A DNA stretch of 64,000 nt from CAYUQT01 sp964596165 (GTDB lineage: Bacteria > Planctomycetota > Phycisphaerae > UBA1845 > JAFGLZ01), in contig CAZQTW010000012.1 in assembly GCA_964596165.1 (NCBI GenBank), positions 49,280 to 113,279 of the forward strand, given 5' to 3'. The notes under the pieces are model-generated. The model had not been told where the DNA came from. It worked only from the letters and a program-made list of their open reading frames with translations, and ran no database searches. Positions 25,568-33,860 of this stretch are shown in pieces (position 1 is the first letter of the stretch; each line of letters starts with the position of its first letter). The translations under genes were made by a program, and so were the position numbers.

Positions 25568-27142
25568 ATGATCGGCAGACTCAGGGAAATTGGAGGGTGT
25601 TGGGGTGGCGTTTCGGCGGCGATCGTCGTGTTGGCCGCAGTGATTGCCCCCGTGGTCGCTCAGGAAGTGACGACAGCCACGGGAAGGGGTTGGCTTGAGA
25701 CCGTAACCGAGAACGATCGGTCGTTGACCGTGCTCCACACCAGTGGATCGCACTACGACATTGGCTATCAGCACGGTTACTTGCTCGCCGATCAGGTGGT
25801 TCAGAACATCCAGACCGGTCTGCAGTACATTCAAGACCCCTGCCACGTAAAGCATCCGAGCGCGGAGATTCCCAACTATGTCGATCGGCTGACCGCATTC
25901 ACGCCTCAGAAGTACATCGATGAGGTCAACGGGATCATTGCCGGCGTGGCAGCGGCCACGGGTCAGACATTGGAATTCCGAGATGTGATGACGATGCAGA
26001 TGCTGGCGGACTTGGGGCAAGTCGTTCCTCAGTGCACCGAATTCGCGGTCAAGGGCGGCGCGACCACCGACGGACACACGATTCACGGTCGCAACCTCGA
26101 TTGGGCAACGGTCCCGGGTTTCGCGCATGATCGATCCATGCTGATGATTGCCCAGCCCACGGGCGAACAGGCAACCTGCAGTGCGTCCTGGGCAGGGTAC
26201 ATCGGCACGGTGACGGGCATCAATGCGAGCGGCGTATCCGTGGGAACCAACACCTGCGTATCGAGCGACTCCACATTTGACGGAATGCCATTGACGTTCA
26301 TGCTTCGTGGCATGTTGGAGAGCAGCAGTACGCTGGATCAGGCCATCAGCTTCCTCAACTCGGTCCCCAGGACCGTGGGAACGAATCTGGTCTTGAGCTC
26401 CGGACGAGAGGCGGGTGGCCGCGTGGCTGCCGTCGAAGTGACTCCAACCCGAAATGAGATCTACTATGACAACGACCGCCGCGAAGACCACTACTGGGAC
26501 AGTTCAACGCTGACGAGTCATGCCACACAGGACGACCCGGCATGGCTGAGGGTCTCGGGAGGCATCGAGGACGCCGTTGTGCGCACGAATCACTTCCTCA
26601 ACTGGCAAGGTGAGCTGCCGCTCCAAGCTCTCCAGGCGGGGGCGACGATCCGGAACTACATCGACCCGAACGACATCGCGGCTCTGGGCATCGACCCGGA
26701 GAACCTGAAGGACGCCAATTGGGTCATGGCCAACATTTATCCCGGCATCGTTGTTCCGCTGGTGCTTCGGCAGTTCCCGTACAATGCACTGATTCCGGAA
26801 ATCAACGAGCCGAACTGGACCGGCCATCGGTATGAGGTTGTGCAGCACCTTATCACCAGCAATTACGGCACCATCGATCCCATCAAGGGCATGGCGTTCC
26901 TTTGCGAGGATGACGGGGTTGACGACGAACTCAGCATGCATTCCGTTCTGTTCGACTCAACCACGCTTGAGATCTGGATCGCCAACGCCAGGACGGACGG
27001 CAGCATGGTGGTTGACTCCACCTCCGAACCGTTTATCCACTACAACTTCGCGGCTGCCCTACCGGAACCGACATCCCTGGCATTGGTGGCCTCGGGTGTT
27101 CTGTTGACCACGGTCCGTCGGTGGTCAAGGCACCGACGTTGA
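25568..27142 (+). CDS. Exported C45/acyltransferase-type Ntn hydrolase with PEP-CTERM tail
   Basis: The 524-residue protein has a signal peptide (VSAAIVVLAAVIAPVVAQ). Its Ntn-hydrolase domain resembles the C45 family (acyl-CoA:6-aminopenicillanate acyltransferase and acid ceramidase relatives). The likely autocatalytic cysteine is in VVPQCTEFAVKGG (about C156), followed by the family segment HTIHGRNLDWA. The C-terminus LPEPTSLALVASGVLLTTVRRWSRHRR is a PEP-CTERM sorting signal: PEP box, hydrophobic helix and basic end. This predicts processing by an exosortase and surface or matrix targeting. The substrate is unknown; amide or peptide bonds are typical for relatives. GGAGGAGAG precedes the ATG. 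Confidence 0.85.
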   Translation: MIGRLREIGGCWGGVSAAIVVLAAVIAPVVAQEVTTATGRGWLETVTENDRSLTVLHTSGSHYDIGYQHGYLLADQVVQNIQTGLQYIQDPCHVKHPSAEIPNYVDRLTAFTPQKYIDEVNGIIAGVAAATGQTLEFRDVMTMQMLADLGQVVPQCTEFAVKGGATTDGHTIHGRNLDWATVPGFAHDRSMLMIAQPTGEQATCSASWAGYIGTVTGINASGVSVGTNTCVSSDSTFDGMPLTFMLRGMLESSSTLDQAISFLNSVPRTVGTNLVLSSGREAGGRVAAVEVTPTRNEIYYDNDRREDHYWDSSTLTSHATQDDPAWLRVSGGIEDAVVRTNHFLNWQGELPLQALQAGATIRNYIDPNDIAALGIDPENLKDANWVMANIYPGIVVPLVLRQFPYNALIPEINEPNWTGHRYEVVQHLITSNYGTIDPIKGMAFLCEDDGVDDELSMHSVLFDSTTLEIWIANARTDGSMVVDSTSEPFIHYNFAAALPEPTSLALVASGVLLTTVRRWSRHRR

Positions 27143-27193
27143 AAGCAGGGGAGTGTAGGTCCCGATTCGACCGGTACATCGACCTGAAGACGG

Positions 27194-27211
27194 AATGCCC
27201 TCCGAGGCATT
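27194..27211 (+). terminator. Possible weak terminator after the C45 gene
   Basis: AATGCC (27194-27199) and GGCATT (27206-27211) form a 6-bp stem with a 6-nt loop, followed by a pyrimidine-rich stretch (aggctttctctttctc). The stem is short, so confidence is low. Confidence 0.35.
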
Positions 27212-27253
27212 AGGCTTTCTCTTTCTCGGATCGGCAACGGTGTGTTTTTTCGT

Positions 27254-27282
27254 TTGACAAGCTTCATTTCGGGGCAGATAAT
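27254..27282 (+). promoter_or_regulatory. Strong sigma70-type promoter of the InlB-repeat protein
   Basis: The -35 TTGACA at 27254-27259 is a perfect match. It is followed by a 17-bp spacer and the -10 GATAAT at 27277-27282. The start point would be near 27289, leaving a leader of about 225 nt to the gene at 27514. Confidence 0.7.
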
Positions 27283-27454
27283 ATGATTGGATGGTGTTAG
27301 CCATTACTTACCGCCTCAACGAGTTTTGGTGTTTGGTGAGGGAAGGGGCGAGCATGGAGCGGGAACCCTCTTTCCCCAATTCGATTGAGCCCCCAACGCG
27401 GAGTCGCAGTGGCTCCCGTGGATCTGGTAGGGCCCTCTTTGGTTTATCATGTGT

Positions 27455-27469
27455 GGATCGGACCGATCC
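27455..27469. repeat. Palindrome in the leader of the InlB-repeat gene
   Basis: GGATCGG (27455-27461) and CCGATCC (27463-27469) surround a single A. It lies 45 bp before the start codon of the gene at 27514, within the transcribed leader, and could be an operator or RNA hairpin. Confidence 0.45.
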
Positions 27470-27513
27470 GCCCCCGATTGGTCGTTTGGTCTAACATAAG
27501 AAAGGATTGAGTC

Positions 27514-29307
27514 ATGTCCAAGTCAAGCCGTCTGATTGCCGTGTGCCTTTCGGTGGTTGTCTTGTTCGCCGTAGCCCCCGTTTTGGCCGACAGTAGCGCG
27601 GCAGGCACGTCCTGGGCGAAGGTCTACACAGCCAAAGTCCAAGGCGTCGGCATGTCGCAAGCCGAACTGGAGCAGATCGCTAAATCGAAAGGGTCTGTAG
27701 AGATCGTGAGTTTCCCCGCCGGAGGGGACTATGCCGGCGCCACAAGCCGCACACTGGTCGGGACCGGCGAGCAAGGCATCGGCTATCCGGGCTTCTCCGT
27801 GGACGTCCAACAGGGACTGGCCTATGCCAACAACCCGGGCGGAACCACAACATTGGCAGGTGGTGTCGTCATGCAGGCCACCCTTCCCCAAACCGCCGAT
27901 GCACCGCTGAGAGTAAGCTGCCTCGTCAACGGCCAGGAGGTTATCCGCACCTCCGTATACGGTCTTGCCGACGGAGCCGCACCCCAGTTTGTGGAAATGG
28001 TGACGGTAAACGATGGGGCGACAATTGCACAGGTCATCGAATACCTGGACGGCCCCCCCTCTCGTGAAGAGATGACGCCTGTGACCTTCACCCCCGATCA
28101 AACGGCCACGGCGACAGCCCCCCTGACCGACGACGAGCTGGCAGGCGGCGGGGAAATCGTGGGACAGGATGGCGTAGACTTCAGCGGTCAACTAACCGGG
28201 CTAAGCTGGAACTGGGACAGCAAGTGGTGGCCGGGCAACGCCGAGAACCCGGGTGATTTCTTCCTTCAGGTGCGATTTATCGTCGGCGCCGGTGCGGACA
28301 TCAGCGCGAACGTTGACGGAGACTTTCTCCTGCACTACATCGGCAGCCAGTTGCAGGCGGGATCCGCGACGGGCGATTTGGAGATGAATTTCGGCGCTCT
28401 GATTTCCGCCCGTGGCGCTCTGACCATTCTCTGGTTCGACCCCATTGTCTTCAACATTCCTTATGTCCCGCAATTCGACATGCAAGTCTATGATCACGAG
28501 GAATTCACCAGCTTTCTGCTCGACTCGTCGGCAAGTGTTTCCGACGCCACCGGCAGGCAGAACCTAGCGAACATCGATGTCGTCAGTCTCATCGGCGGCA
28601 GTTGGCTCCCTGACTGGGTGAAGAACAATTTGGATGCCGGCATCTCCATCCAAGGGGCCCTGTCGGGCAGCGGCACCATGACCTGCAACAACATCACCTG
28701 CAGCGACGGAACCGTGTTTGTGACCGAGGGCGAGTCGAAGTCCGTGACGGTTACGCCGGAAGGGTATCATGCAACCGCGACCTACAACGAGAGTCTGAAC
28801 ATGACCGGCACCCTGACGCTCTACCCGGCGTTGTTCGTCAAACTGGTCGGTTGGATCAACTGGTCGTATCCGGTGTTCGAACTGCCTTGGACGTTCTTTG
28901 ACGGACCGGCCGATCTGAATTTCTCCACGTCCGCGCTGGACTACCCGCCGATCCTGGTGAACCTTGCTCTGTCGAAGAGGAATCCGAACAACGGTGAAGT
29001 GGTCTTGGATCCCGAACCGAGCGATCCGAACCATCCGCAGTACCTGCTGGGCACGACCGTCACGCTTACGGCTGTCCCGAATGAGAACAAGTCGTTCCTT
29101 CAGTGGGAGATCTATGACCCCAACTTCCCGGGCGACGCGAACTACAGGGTTATCGATGCCAACACCACGTTGACTGTGCTGATGGACAGCAACAAGGAAA
29201 TCGTGGCCGTCTTCAAGTGCGGCAGCGGGATGGGCACCATCCTGCCGCTTCTCGTCGTGGGACTCGGTATCTGTACTCTGGTTTCGCGCCGGCTGCGAAG
29301 GTCCTAA
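27514..29307 (+). CDS. Exported protein with InlB B-repeat-like domain and CGSG-helix-basic C-terminal tail
   Basis: The 597-residue protein has a clear signal peptide (LIAVCLSVVVLFAVAPVLA). The main body is not recognised; it is beta-rich and acidic, with many Gly and Thr. Residues about 490-568 (LLGTTVTLTAVPNENKSFLQW, then NTTLTVLMDSNKEIVAVF) match the divergent InlB B-repeat (bacterial repeat) fold. The C-terminus reads CGSGMG, a hydrophobic helix (LPLLVVGLGICTLV) and SRRLRRS. That is the layout of a C-terminal sorting signal but with a cysteine motif in place of PEP. AGAAAGGATTGAGTC gives a ribosome site. It follows a PEP-CTERM gene and has its own strong promoter and terminator. Confidence 0.7.
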   Translation: MSKSSRLIAVCLSVVVLFAVAPVLADSSAAGTSWAKVYTAKVQGVGMSQAELEQIAKSKGSVEIVSFPAGGDYAGATSRTLVGTGEQGIGYPGFSVDVQQGLAYANNPGGTTTLAGGVVMQATLPQTADAPLRVSCLVNGQEVIRTSVYGLADGAAPQFVEMVTVNDGATIAQVIEYLDGPPSREEMTPVTFTPDQTATATAPLTDDELAGGGEIVGQDGVDFSGQLTGLSWNWDSKWWPGNAENPGDFFLQVRFIVGAGADISANVDGDFLLHYIGSQLQAGSATGDLEMNFGALISARGALTILWFDPIVFNIPYVPQFDMQVYDHEEFTSFLLDSSASVSDATGRQNLANIDVVSLIGGSWLPDWVKNNLDAGISIQGALSGSGTMTCNNITCSDGTVFVTEGESKSVTVTPEGYHATATYNESLNMTGTLTLYPALFVKLVGWINWSYPVFELPWTFFDGPADLNFSTSALDYPPILVNLALSKRNPNNGEVVLDPEPSDPNHPQYLLGTTVTLTAVPNENKSFLQWEIYDPNFPGDANYRVIDANTTLTVLMDSNKEIVAVFKCGSGMGTILPLLVVGLGICTLVSRRLRRS

Positions 29308-29345
29308 TCGGTCGTTCCGCAACAAGAGCATCATCGAAGACCAGG

Positions 29346-29380
29346 AAGGCCTTCGGCAAACGCCGGGGGCCTTTCTGTTG
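29346..29380 (+). terminator. Rho-independent terminator after the InlB-repeat gene
   Basis: AAGGCC-TT-CGGC and GCCG-GG-GGCCTT pair around an AAAC loop (stem 29346-29373) and are followed by TTTCTGTT. It lies about 40 bp after the stop at 29307. Confidence 0.7.
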
Positions 29381-29502
29381 CGCCGTCATCCGGCCGATGC
29401 GGGCGACAGGGCAGTGCATTCAGGATGTGCTCTGTTCAGAAGCCCGAAGGTAAGGTATCTTCTGAGCCGCAAGAACGAAATCGAGACGAGGGGACGGCGA
29501 TA

Positions 29503-30990
29503 ATGGGATTTCTGCACGAACCGTTACGATTCCTGAGCCCTGACGACATGGAACGTATCCACCAGGGGGCCTTGGAGATCCTCGAGAAGACAGGCCTATG
29601 GATCGATCATGACGAGTCCATCGAGTACCTCCGCGCCGCCGGGTGCCGCGTCGACTTCGACGCACGCCGTGTGAGGTTTCCGTCGGAGGTAACACAGGCG
29701 GCCGTCGAACGGATGCGCCGGGCGTACGCCCGGCCGGACCGGCTGCCGGCGCGAATGGCCGTTCGATACAGTCATGTCCGCTTCCGGGCCGAGCCCTATC
29801 GTATCCATCCGGATTTCTCCGTTTCGACCGGCGGCTTCTGCTGTTTCCTGGTCGACCTCGATGGAAGGCGTCGACCGGCCACGCTGGCCGACGTCCGCGA
29901 TGCCCTGCGGCTCGCCGACGCCCTGCCGAACGTGACGTTCACCGGCTTGCCCGTTTCAGCCCAGGAGATCCCCCATTACGAACGGCCCGTTCGCATGGCC
30001 GCCGAACTCGTCAAGGCAACTCGCAAGCTGGGCGGCATTGAGACCTTCTGCGTTCACGACGCGGAGTACATCACGCGGATCGCCGAGGTGGTCGCGGGAG
30101 GGCGTGAGTCACTGCGTCAGAACCCGGTGCTCATCGGGTACGGCGAGGCCCGGTCTCCCCTGTGTTTTGACCGAAACATGGCGGAGATCTTCGTTGCTTA
30201 CATCAAGGCCGGCCTGCCTCAGACGCTCGACACCATGGTCAACGGTGGAGCGACCGCACCGATGACACCGGCCGCTTGTTTGGCCATGGGCTGCGCCGAG
30301 ACCCTCAGTGCGGTGGTTCTCGCTTACGCAATTGATCCCGAAGCCGTGGTGGGAATGGACATCGTCCCTTCGTTCATGGACATGTCCAGCGGCATCTTTC
30401 GGTACGCCGGTCCCGAACGCTGGCCGCTGATCGGGGCAAGACTCCAGTTGCTCCAGGAATACTATGGGTGCCCGGCCGGCATCCATGGCGGCAAGACGGA
30501 CGCCTGTGTTCCGGGCGTCCAAGTGGGCGTTGAAAAGGCCGTGAGCATGCTCATGCCCGTGCTGTGCGGAGCCGTGGGTATCGGCACGATCGGTCACCTG
30601 GAAAACGCCGTGACCTTTTCTCCGGTGCAGTTGGTCATCGACGATGCGATCGTCGGTTATGTTCGGCGATCGATCGAAGGTTTCGAGATCAACGACACCA
30701 CCTTGTCTCTCGACGCCATACACCGCGTCGGGCCGGGCGGCGAGTTTCTGACGCACCCCTCGACGGCGGCGTGGTGCCGGACCTCGTCGTTCCTGCACCC
30801 GCTCTTCGAACGGGCCCCGTGGGAGACCATTCACAAGAACGACCCGGCCGGAATGGAGGCCCGCGCCCGTGCCGAGGCCGCTCGGATCATCAATCAACCC
30901 TCGGAGCCCACCTTGTCGCTTGACAAGCAACGACAGATTGACGACATCGTGGAAGAAGCCGTCAGAAAACACCCTCTGGCACACCCGTAG
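29503..30990 (+). CDS. MttB-family (non-pyrrolysine) methylamine/betaine methyltransferase
   Basis: The 495-residue protein belongs to the trimethylamine methyltransferase superfamily. The N-terminal block is LRFLSPDDMERIHQGALEILEKTGLWI, and later blocks are FTGLPVSAQEIPHYERPVRM, VNGGATAPMTPAACLAMGCAETL and SMLMPVLCGAVGIGTIGHLENAVTFSPVQLVIDD. There is no in-frame amber codon, so this is the non-pyrrolysine branch that includes glycine betaine methyltransferase (MtgB). Such enzymes pass a methyl group from a quaternary amine to a corrinoid protein; no corrinoid protein or RamA-type activator is in the window. The ATG at 29503 follows GAGGGG. It is 112 bp before the DegT gene. Confidence 0.82.
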   Translation: MGFLHEPLRFLSPDDMERIHQGALEILEKTGLWIDHDESIEYLRAAGCRVDFDARRVRFPSEVTQAAVERMRRAYARPDRLPARMAVRYSHVRFRAEPYRIHPDFSVSTGGFCCFLVDLDGRRRPATLADVRDALRLADALPNVTFTGLPVSAQEIPHYERPVRMAAELVKATRKLGGIETFCVHDAEYITRIAEVVAGGRESLRQNPVLIGYGEARSPLCFDRNMAEIFVAYIKAGLPQTLDTMVNGGATAPMTPAACLAMGCAETLSAVVLAYAIDPEAVVGMDIVPSFMDMSSGIFRYAGPERWPLIGARLQLLQEYYGCPAGIHGGKTDACVPGVQVGVEKAVSMLMPVLCGAVGIGTIGHLENAVTFSPVQLVIDDAIVGYVRRSIEGFEINDTTLSLDAIHRVGPGGEFLTHPSTAAWCRTSSFLHPLFERAPWETIHKNDPAGMEARARAEAARIINQPSEPTLSLDKQRQIDDIVEEAVRKHPLAHP

Positions 30991-31102
30991 CGCCCGGTTC
31001 GGTTGTTCAAGACCCCTGATTCGACGGCCAACACGCCCCCCGGCACCGAATTGCCTCGACAACTCCTTTTCCGTAAGCTGGTGTGGAATCGCGGAGGGCA
31101 CC

Positions 31103-32314
31103 ATGATTCCGAGGCGGCGGGTTCCGATTCGAGCGGCCGATTTCGCCGAGTGGTTGCGCTCCTTCATCCGATCGCGCCGCGCTGCGGCCGAAGACGTTGC
31201 TCGATTCGAACGGGCCATGTCGGCGTATCTGGGTTGTGAGTTTGCACGTGCAACGGCCAGCGGCCGAGATGCGATCGCGTTGGCCCTTGACGCCGTGGGG
31301 GCAAAGCCCGGGGACGAAATCATCGTCCCGGCGTACACCCTGGGCGAGCTCATGCCGCTCCTCCAGGCGAAGGGCTACAAACCGGTCCCCGCGGACATCG
31401 ACGAGGCAACGCTGAACGTCGATGTTCAGGCCGTCGCCCGGCGCATCGGCCCGAAGACGCGAGCGATCCTCGCGACCCATCTTTTGGGAGCCCCGTGCGA
31501 TATCCAGGCAATCTGTGGATTGGCCCGAGAGCGCGGCGTTGCGGTCGTGGAAGACTGTGCTCATGGCCTGGGCGCCACCGTTGCCGGGCGCAAGGTCGGA
31601 ACGTTCGGCGACGCGGGCATCTTCAGCTTTGAGGTCAACAAGGCCTGCCCCACGTATGGGGGCGGCATGGTCGTAACCAAGGACGCGAGCGTCGCCGCAA
31701 GGATTGCCGCCGTTCTGGACGGTCGTCCTCGGACGGAAAAGCCGGCGTTGAAGAAGGCATTGTCAACCTGGATCGAAGAGTGCATTGTTCGCAGCCCGTT
31801 CTACGCGATCCTGGCGAAGATCCTCTTCTCTCCGAAGTTCGCGGCACAATTCGAGAAGTTTTATCGCGGCAGCCACGACCGCGCGCGAACGATCAAGACG
31901 GCCTACAGCGGGTTCCAGGCTCGGCTCGGACTTGACCGCCTTGCGCGGCTGGACCAACGCAATGCCCGACTCAACGCATTATGGGACGAGCTCGCGCGCC
32001 AACTTCCGAAGACCATGAAAACGCAAAATCGTCGGCTGTGGGGCGAACCGGCGTTCTATAATTTCGTGATCTTGACATCCATCGACCCCGTCGAGTTCCG
32101 CCGCCTCGCATCGGAACGAGGCGTTGATGTGGGAATCCGAAGCGAGGTCATGGACGACTGCGGCCGTTTATTGGGCGCCGATGACTGCCCCGTGGCCGCA
32201 CGAATCGCCGAACGCGCCGTCCTGTTGCCGCTCTATGACGGTCTGAGCCGTCGACGCTTCAGACGGCTGGTCGCGGTCTTGGGCGAGATCGCCGCGGAGA
32301 AGGATACTGAATGA
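31103..32314 (+). CDS. DegT/DnrJ/EryC1-type PLP aminotransferase
   Basis: The 403-residue protein has the DegT fold. ATASGRDAIALALDAVGAKPGDEIIVPAYT and VEDCAHGLGATVAGRKVGTFGDAGIFSF lead to the PLP lysine in EVNKACPTYGGGMVV. These enzymes aminate keto-sugars or related carbonyls in cell-surface glycan and natural-product pathways. A segment after the core, IVRSPFYAILAKILFSPKF, is hydrophobic and is not part of the basic DegT fold, which hints at membrane contact or a lipid-linked substrate. GGAGGG precedes the ATG at 31103. The stop overlaps the next radical SAM gene in ATGA, so the two proteins probably act on one product. Confidence 0.85.
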   Translation: MIPRRRVPIRAADFAEWLRSFIRSRRAAAEDVARFERAMSAYLGCEFARATASGRDAIALALDAVGAKPGDEIIVPAYTLGELMPLLQAKGYKPVPADIDEATLNVDVQAVARRIGPKTRAILATHLLGAPCDIQAICGLARERGVAVVEDCAHGLGATVAGRKVGTFGDAGIFSFEVNKACPTYGGGMVVTKDASVAARIAAVLDGRPRTEKPALKKALSTWIEECIVRSPFYAILAKILFSPKFAAQFEKFYRGSHDRARTIKTAYSGFQARLGLDRLARLDQRNARLNALWDELARQLPKTMKTQNRRLWGEPAFYNFVILTSIDPVEFRRLASERGVDVGIRSEVMDDCGRLLGADDCPVAARIAERAVLLPLYDGLSRRRFRRLVAVLGEIAAEKDTE

Positions 32315-33795
32315 CACGGGATGGCCTGCCTATTCTCTTGCGAATCGAGCGAGCCCCCGAGGAGATCACCGGTCACCCTCGACATATCCACCCGGCGTTG
32401 GACCTCAAGTACATCCAAGCGGCACTGGAGTCCACCCACGGCAGAAGCATTCCCCTCTTGGACGGATGGCTGCACCCGTGGTCGCCGGACCGGCTCGCGG
32501 CTGAAACACTTGCGAGAAAGCCCTCGATCGCCGTGATCAAGGCAGCTTCGCCGTGCATTGATGAAGCCGTCCGAGTGGGAACAACGTTGCGGCGAGCCGG
32601 CGTGATCACCGTGGCGATCGGGCAACAGGTGAGCCACGTGGCCTATCAGTCTTGCCCGGGTTGGCACGAGGCCTTCGACATACCCGTGCTCGGCGATCCG
32701 GAAGAGGAGGTGCCGGCCCTGATCGAACGGTTGTGCCAGGGGACGGCGTTGAGCCAGGTCGCACACCCTTATCACGAAGCCTTGGTGCGGCGCGAGCCTT
32801 TCCTCGTCGGCAACCCGGACCGTCTCCCGTGGCCTCGTTTCACACGAAAGGAGCTTGGGGCCTACCTCTTTCCGTTCCCCACTCCTCGTGGCCGGCACCA
32901 CCGCTGGGGATATGTGCTCAGCGGTTGGGGCTGTCCGCACCGCTGCAACTTCTGTTCGGGCGTGGTGCGAAAGACGAGCGGACATGTGCTGCGCCAGCGA
33001 AACCCAGACCGGGTGGTGGATGAAATCGCATCGCTGTTGAAGGCAGGCGCCGAGGCCATCATCTTCGAGGACGATACGCTGCTCTCGGACCGCCGCAACT
33101 TCTTGCGTCTGTGCCACGAAATCGTTCGACGGAAGCTGCGATTTCCCTGGATTGCGCACGCCCGTGCCGACCACTTGGACGCCGAACGGGTTTCCGCCGC
33201 GGCAAGGGCAGGCGCCGTATTGTTCAAGGTCGGCGTGGAATCCGGTTCGCCTCGCGTCATCGAGGTGCTCGGCAAGACGCCGGAGGGCAGCACATGGATA
33301 TCGCGCGTGGAACAGGCCTTTCGACTCCTGCGCCGGAATAATGTGGGAGCCGTCGCGTTGTTCCTGATCGGAAGCCCCGGCGAAACGGAGGAGGACATTG
33401 AGAAATCAATGGCGTTGGCCTTACGGATACGGCCCGACTACATCCAGGTGCAAATCTTCTGCGCCTACCCCGACAGCCCCTACTACATCGGATTGGGCCC
33501 GGAGGCCGGCGCGGCCGTTCAGTTCGGAAACCAGTACCACTATGCCACACCCACTTGGTCGCCAAGCCGGGTGCAACCCGATGAGCTGAAACGACTGCAG
33601 AGACTTTTCTACAGACGATTCTATCTTCGGCCGAGTTTCATAGTCTCTCATCTCTGGAAGTACATGGATTTCTACCTGAACCCGCAGTCCGCCGTGAACA
33701 GTGCGCTCGGGATGGCCGCTTGGGTCGCCGGGCTGCGAAAGAGCGCGCCGAGGCACCGAATCGCGCCGGTAAGCCTGCACTATGTGGAACGCTGA
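32311..33795 (+). CDS. B12-type radical SAM protein
   Basis: The 494-residue protein has an N-terminal region similar in shape to a cobalamin-binding domain (residues 40-160) and a radical SAM domain with the SGWGCPHRCNFCSG cluster motif (C208, C212, C215). AGAEAIIFEDDTLLSDRRNFLRL, FKVGVESGSPRVIEVLGKT and ALFLIGSPGETEEDIEKSMALAL follow. Proteins of this layout methylate or rearrange inert carbons. The N-terminus lacks the DxHxxG motif, as is usual in this group. Translation is coupled to the aminotransferase by ATGA. The C-terminal 120 residues are helical and may bind a large or lipidic substrate. Confidence 0.83.
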   Translation: MTRDGLPILLRIERAPEEITGHPRHIHPALDLKYIQAALESTHGRSIPLLDGWLHPWSPDRLAAETLARKPSIAVIKAASPCIDEAVRVGTTLRRAGVITVAIGQQVSHVAYQSCPGWHEAFDIPVLGDPEEEVPALIERLCQGTALSQVAHPYHEALVRREPFLVGNPDRLPWPRFTRKELGAYLFPFPTPRGRHHRWGYVLSGWGCPHRCNFCSGVVRKTSGHVLRQRNPDRVVDEIASLLKAGAEAIIFEDDTLLSDRRNFLRLCHEIVRRKLRFPWIAHARADHLDAERVSAAARAGAVLFKVGVESGSPRVIEVLGKTPEGSTWISRVEQAFRLLRRNNVGAVALFLIGSPGETEEDIEKSMALALRIRPDYIQVQIFCAYPDSPYYIGLGPEAGAAVQFGNQYHYATPTWSPSRVQPDELKRLQRLFYRRFYLRPSFIVSHLWKYMDFYLNPQSAVNSALGMAAWVAGLRKSAPRHRIAPVSLHYVER

Positions 33796-33860
33796 TCTGC
33801 TGGAGCTGGGCATCCGGGCGGATGTGAACGAAGGACACCCGCAACAAAGAGGGTAATCGC

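Noticed and set aside
29503..30990. Pyrrolysine-containing methyltransferase
   Set aside because: There is no in-frame TAG codon, so the protein is of the non-pyrrolysine branch.
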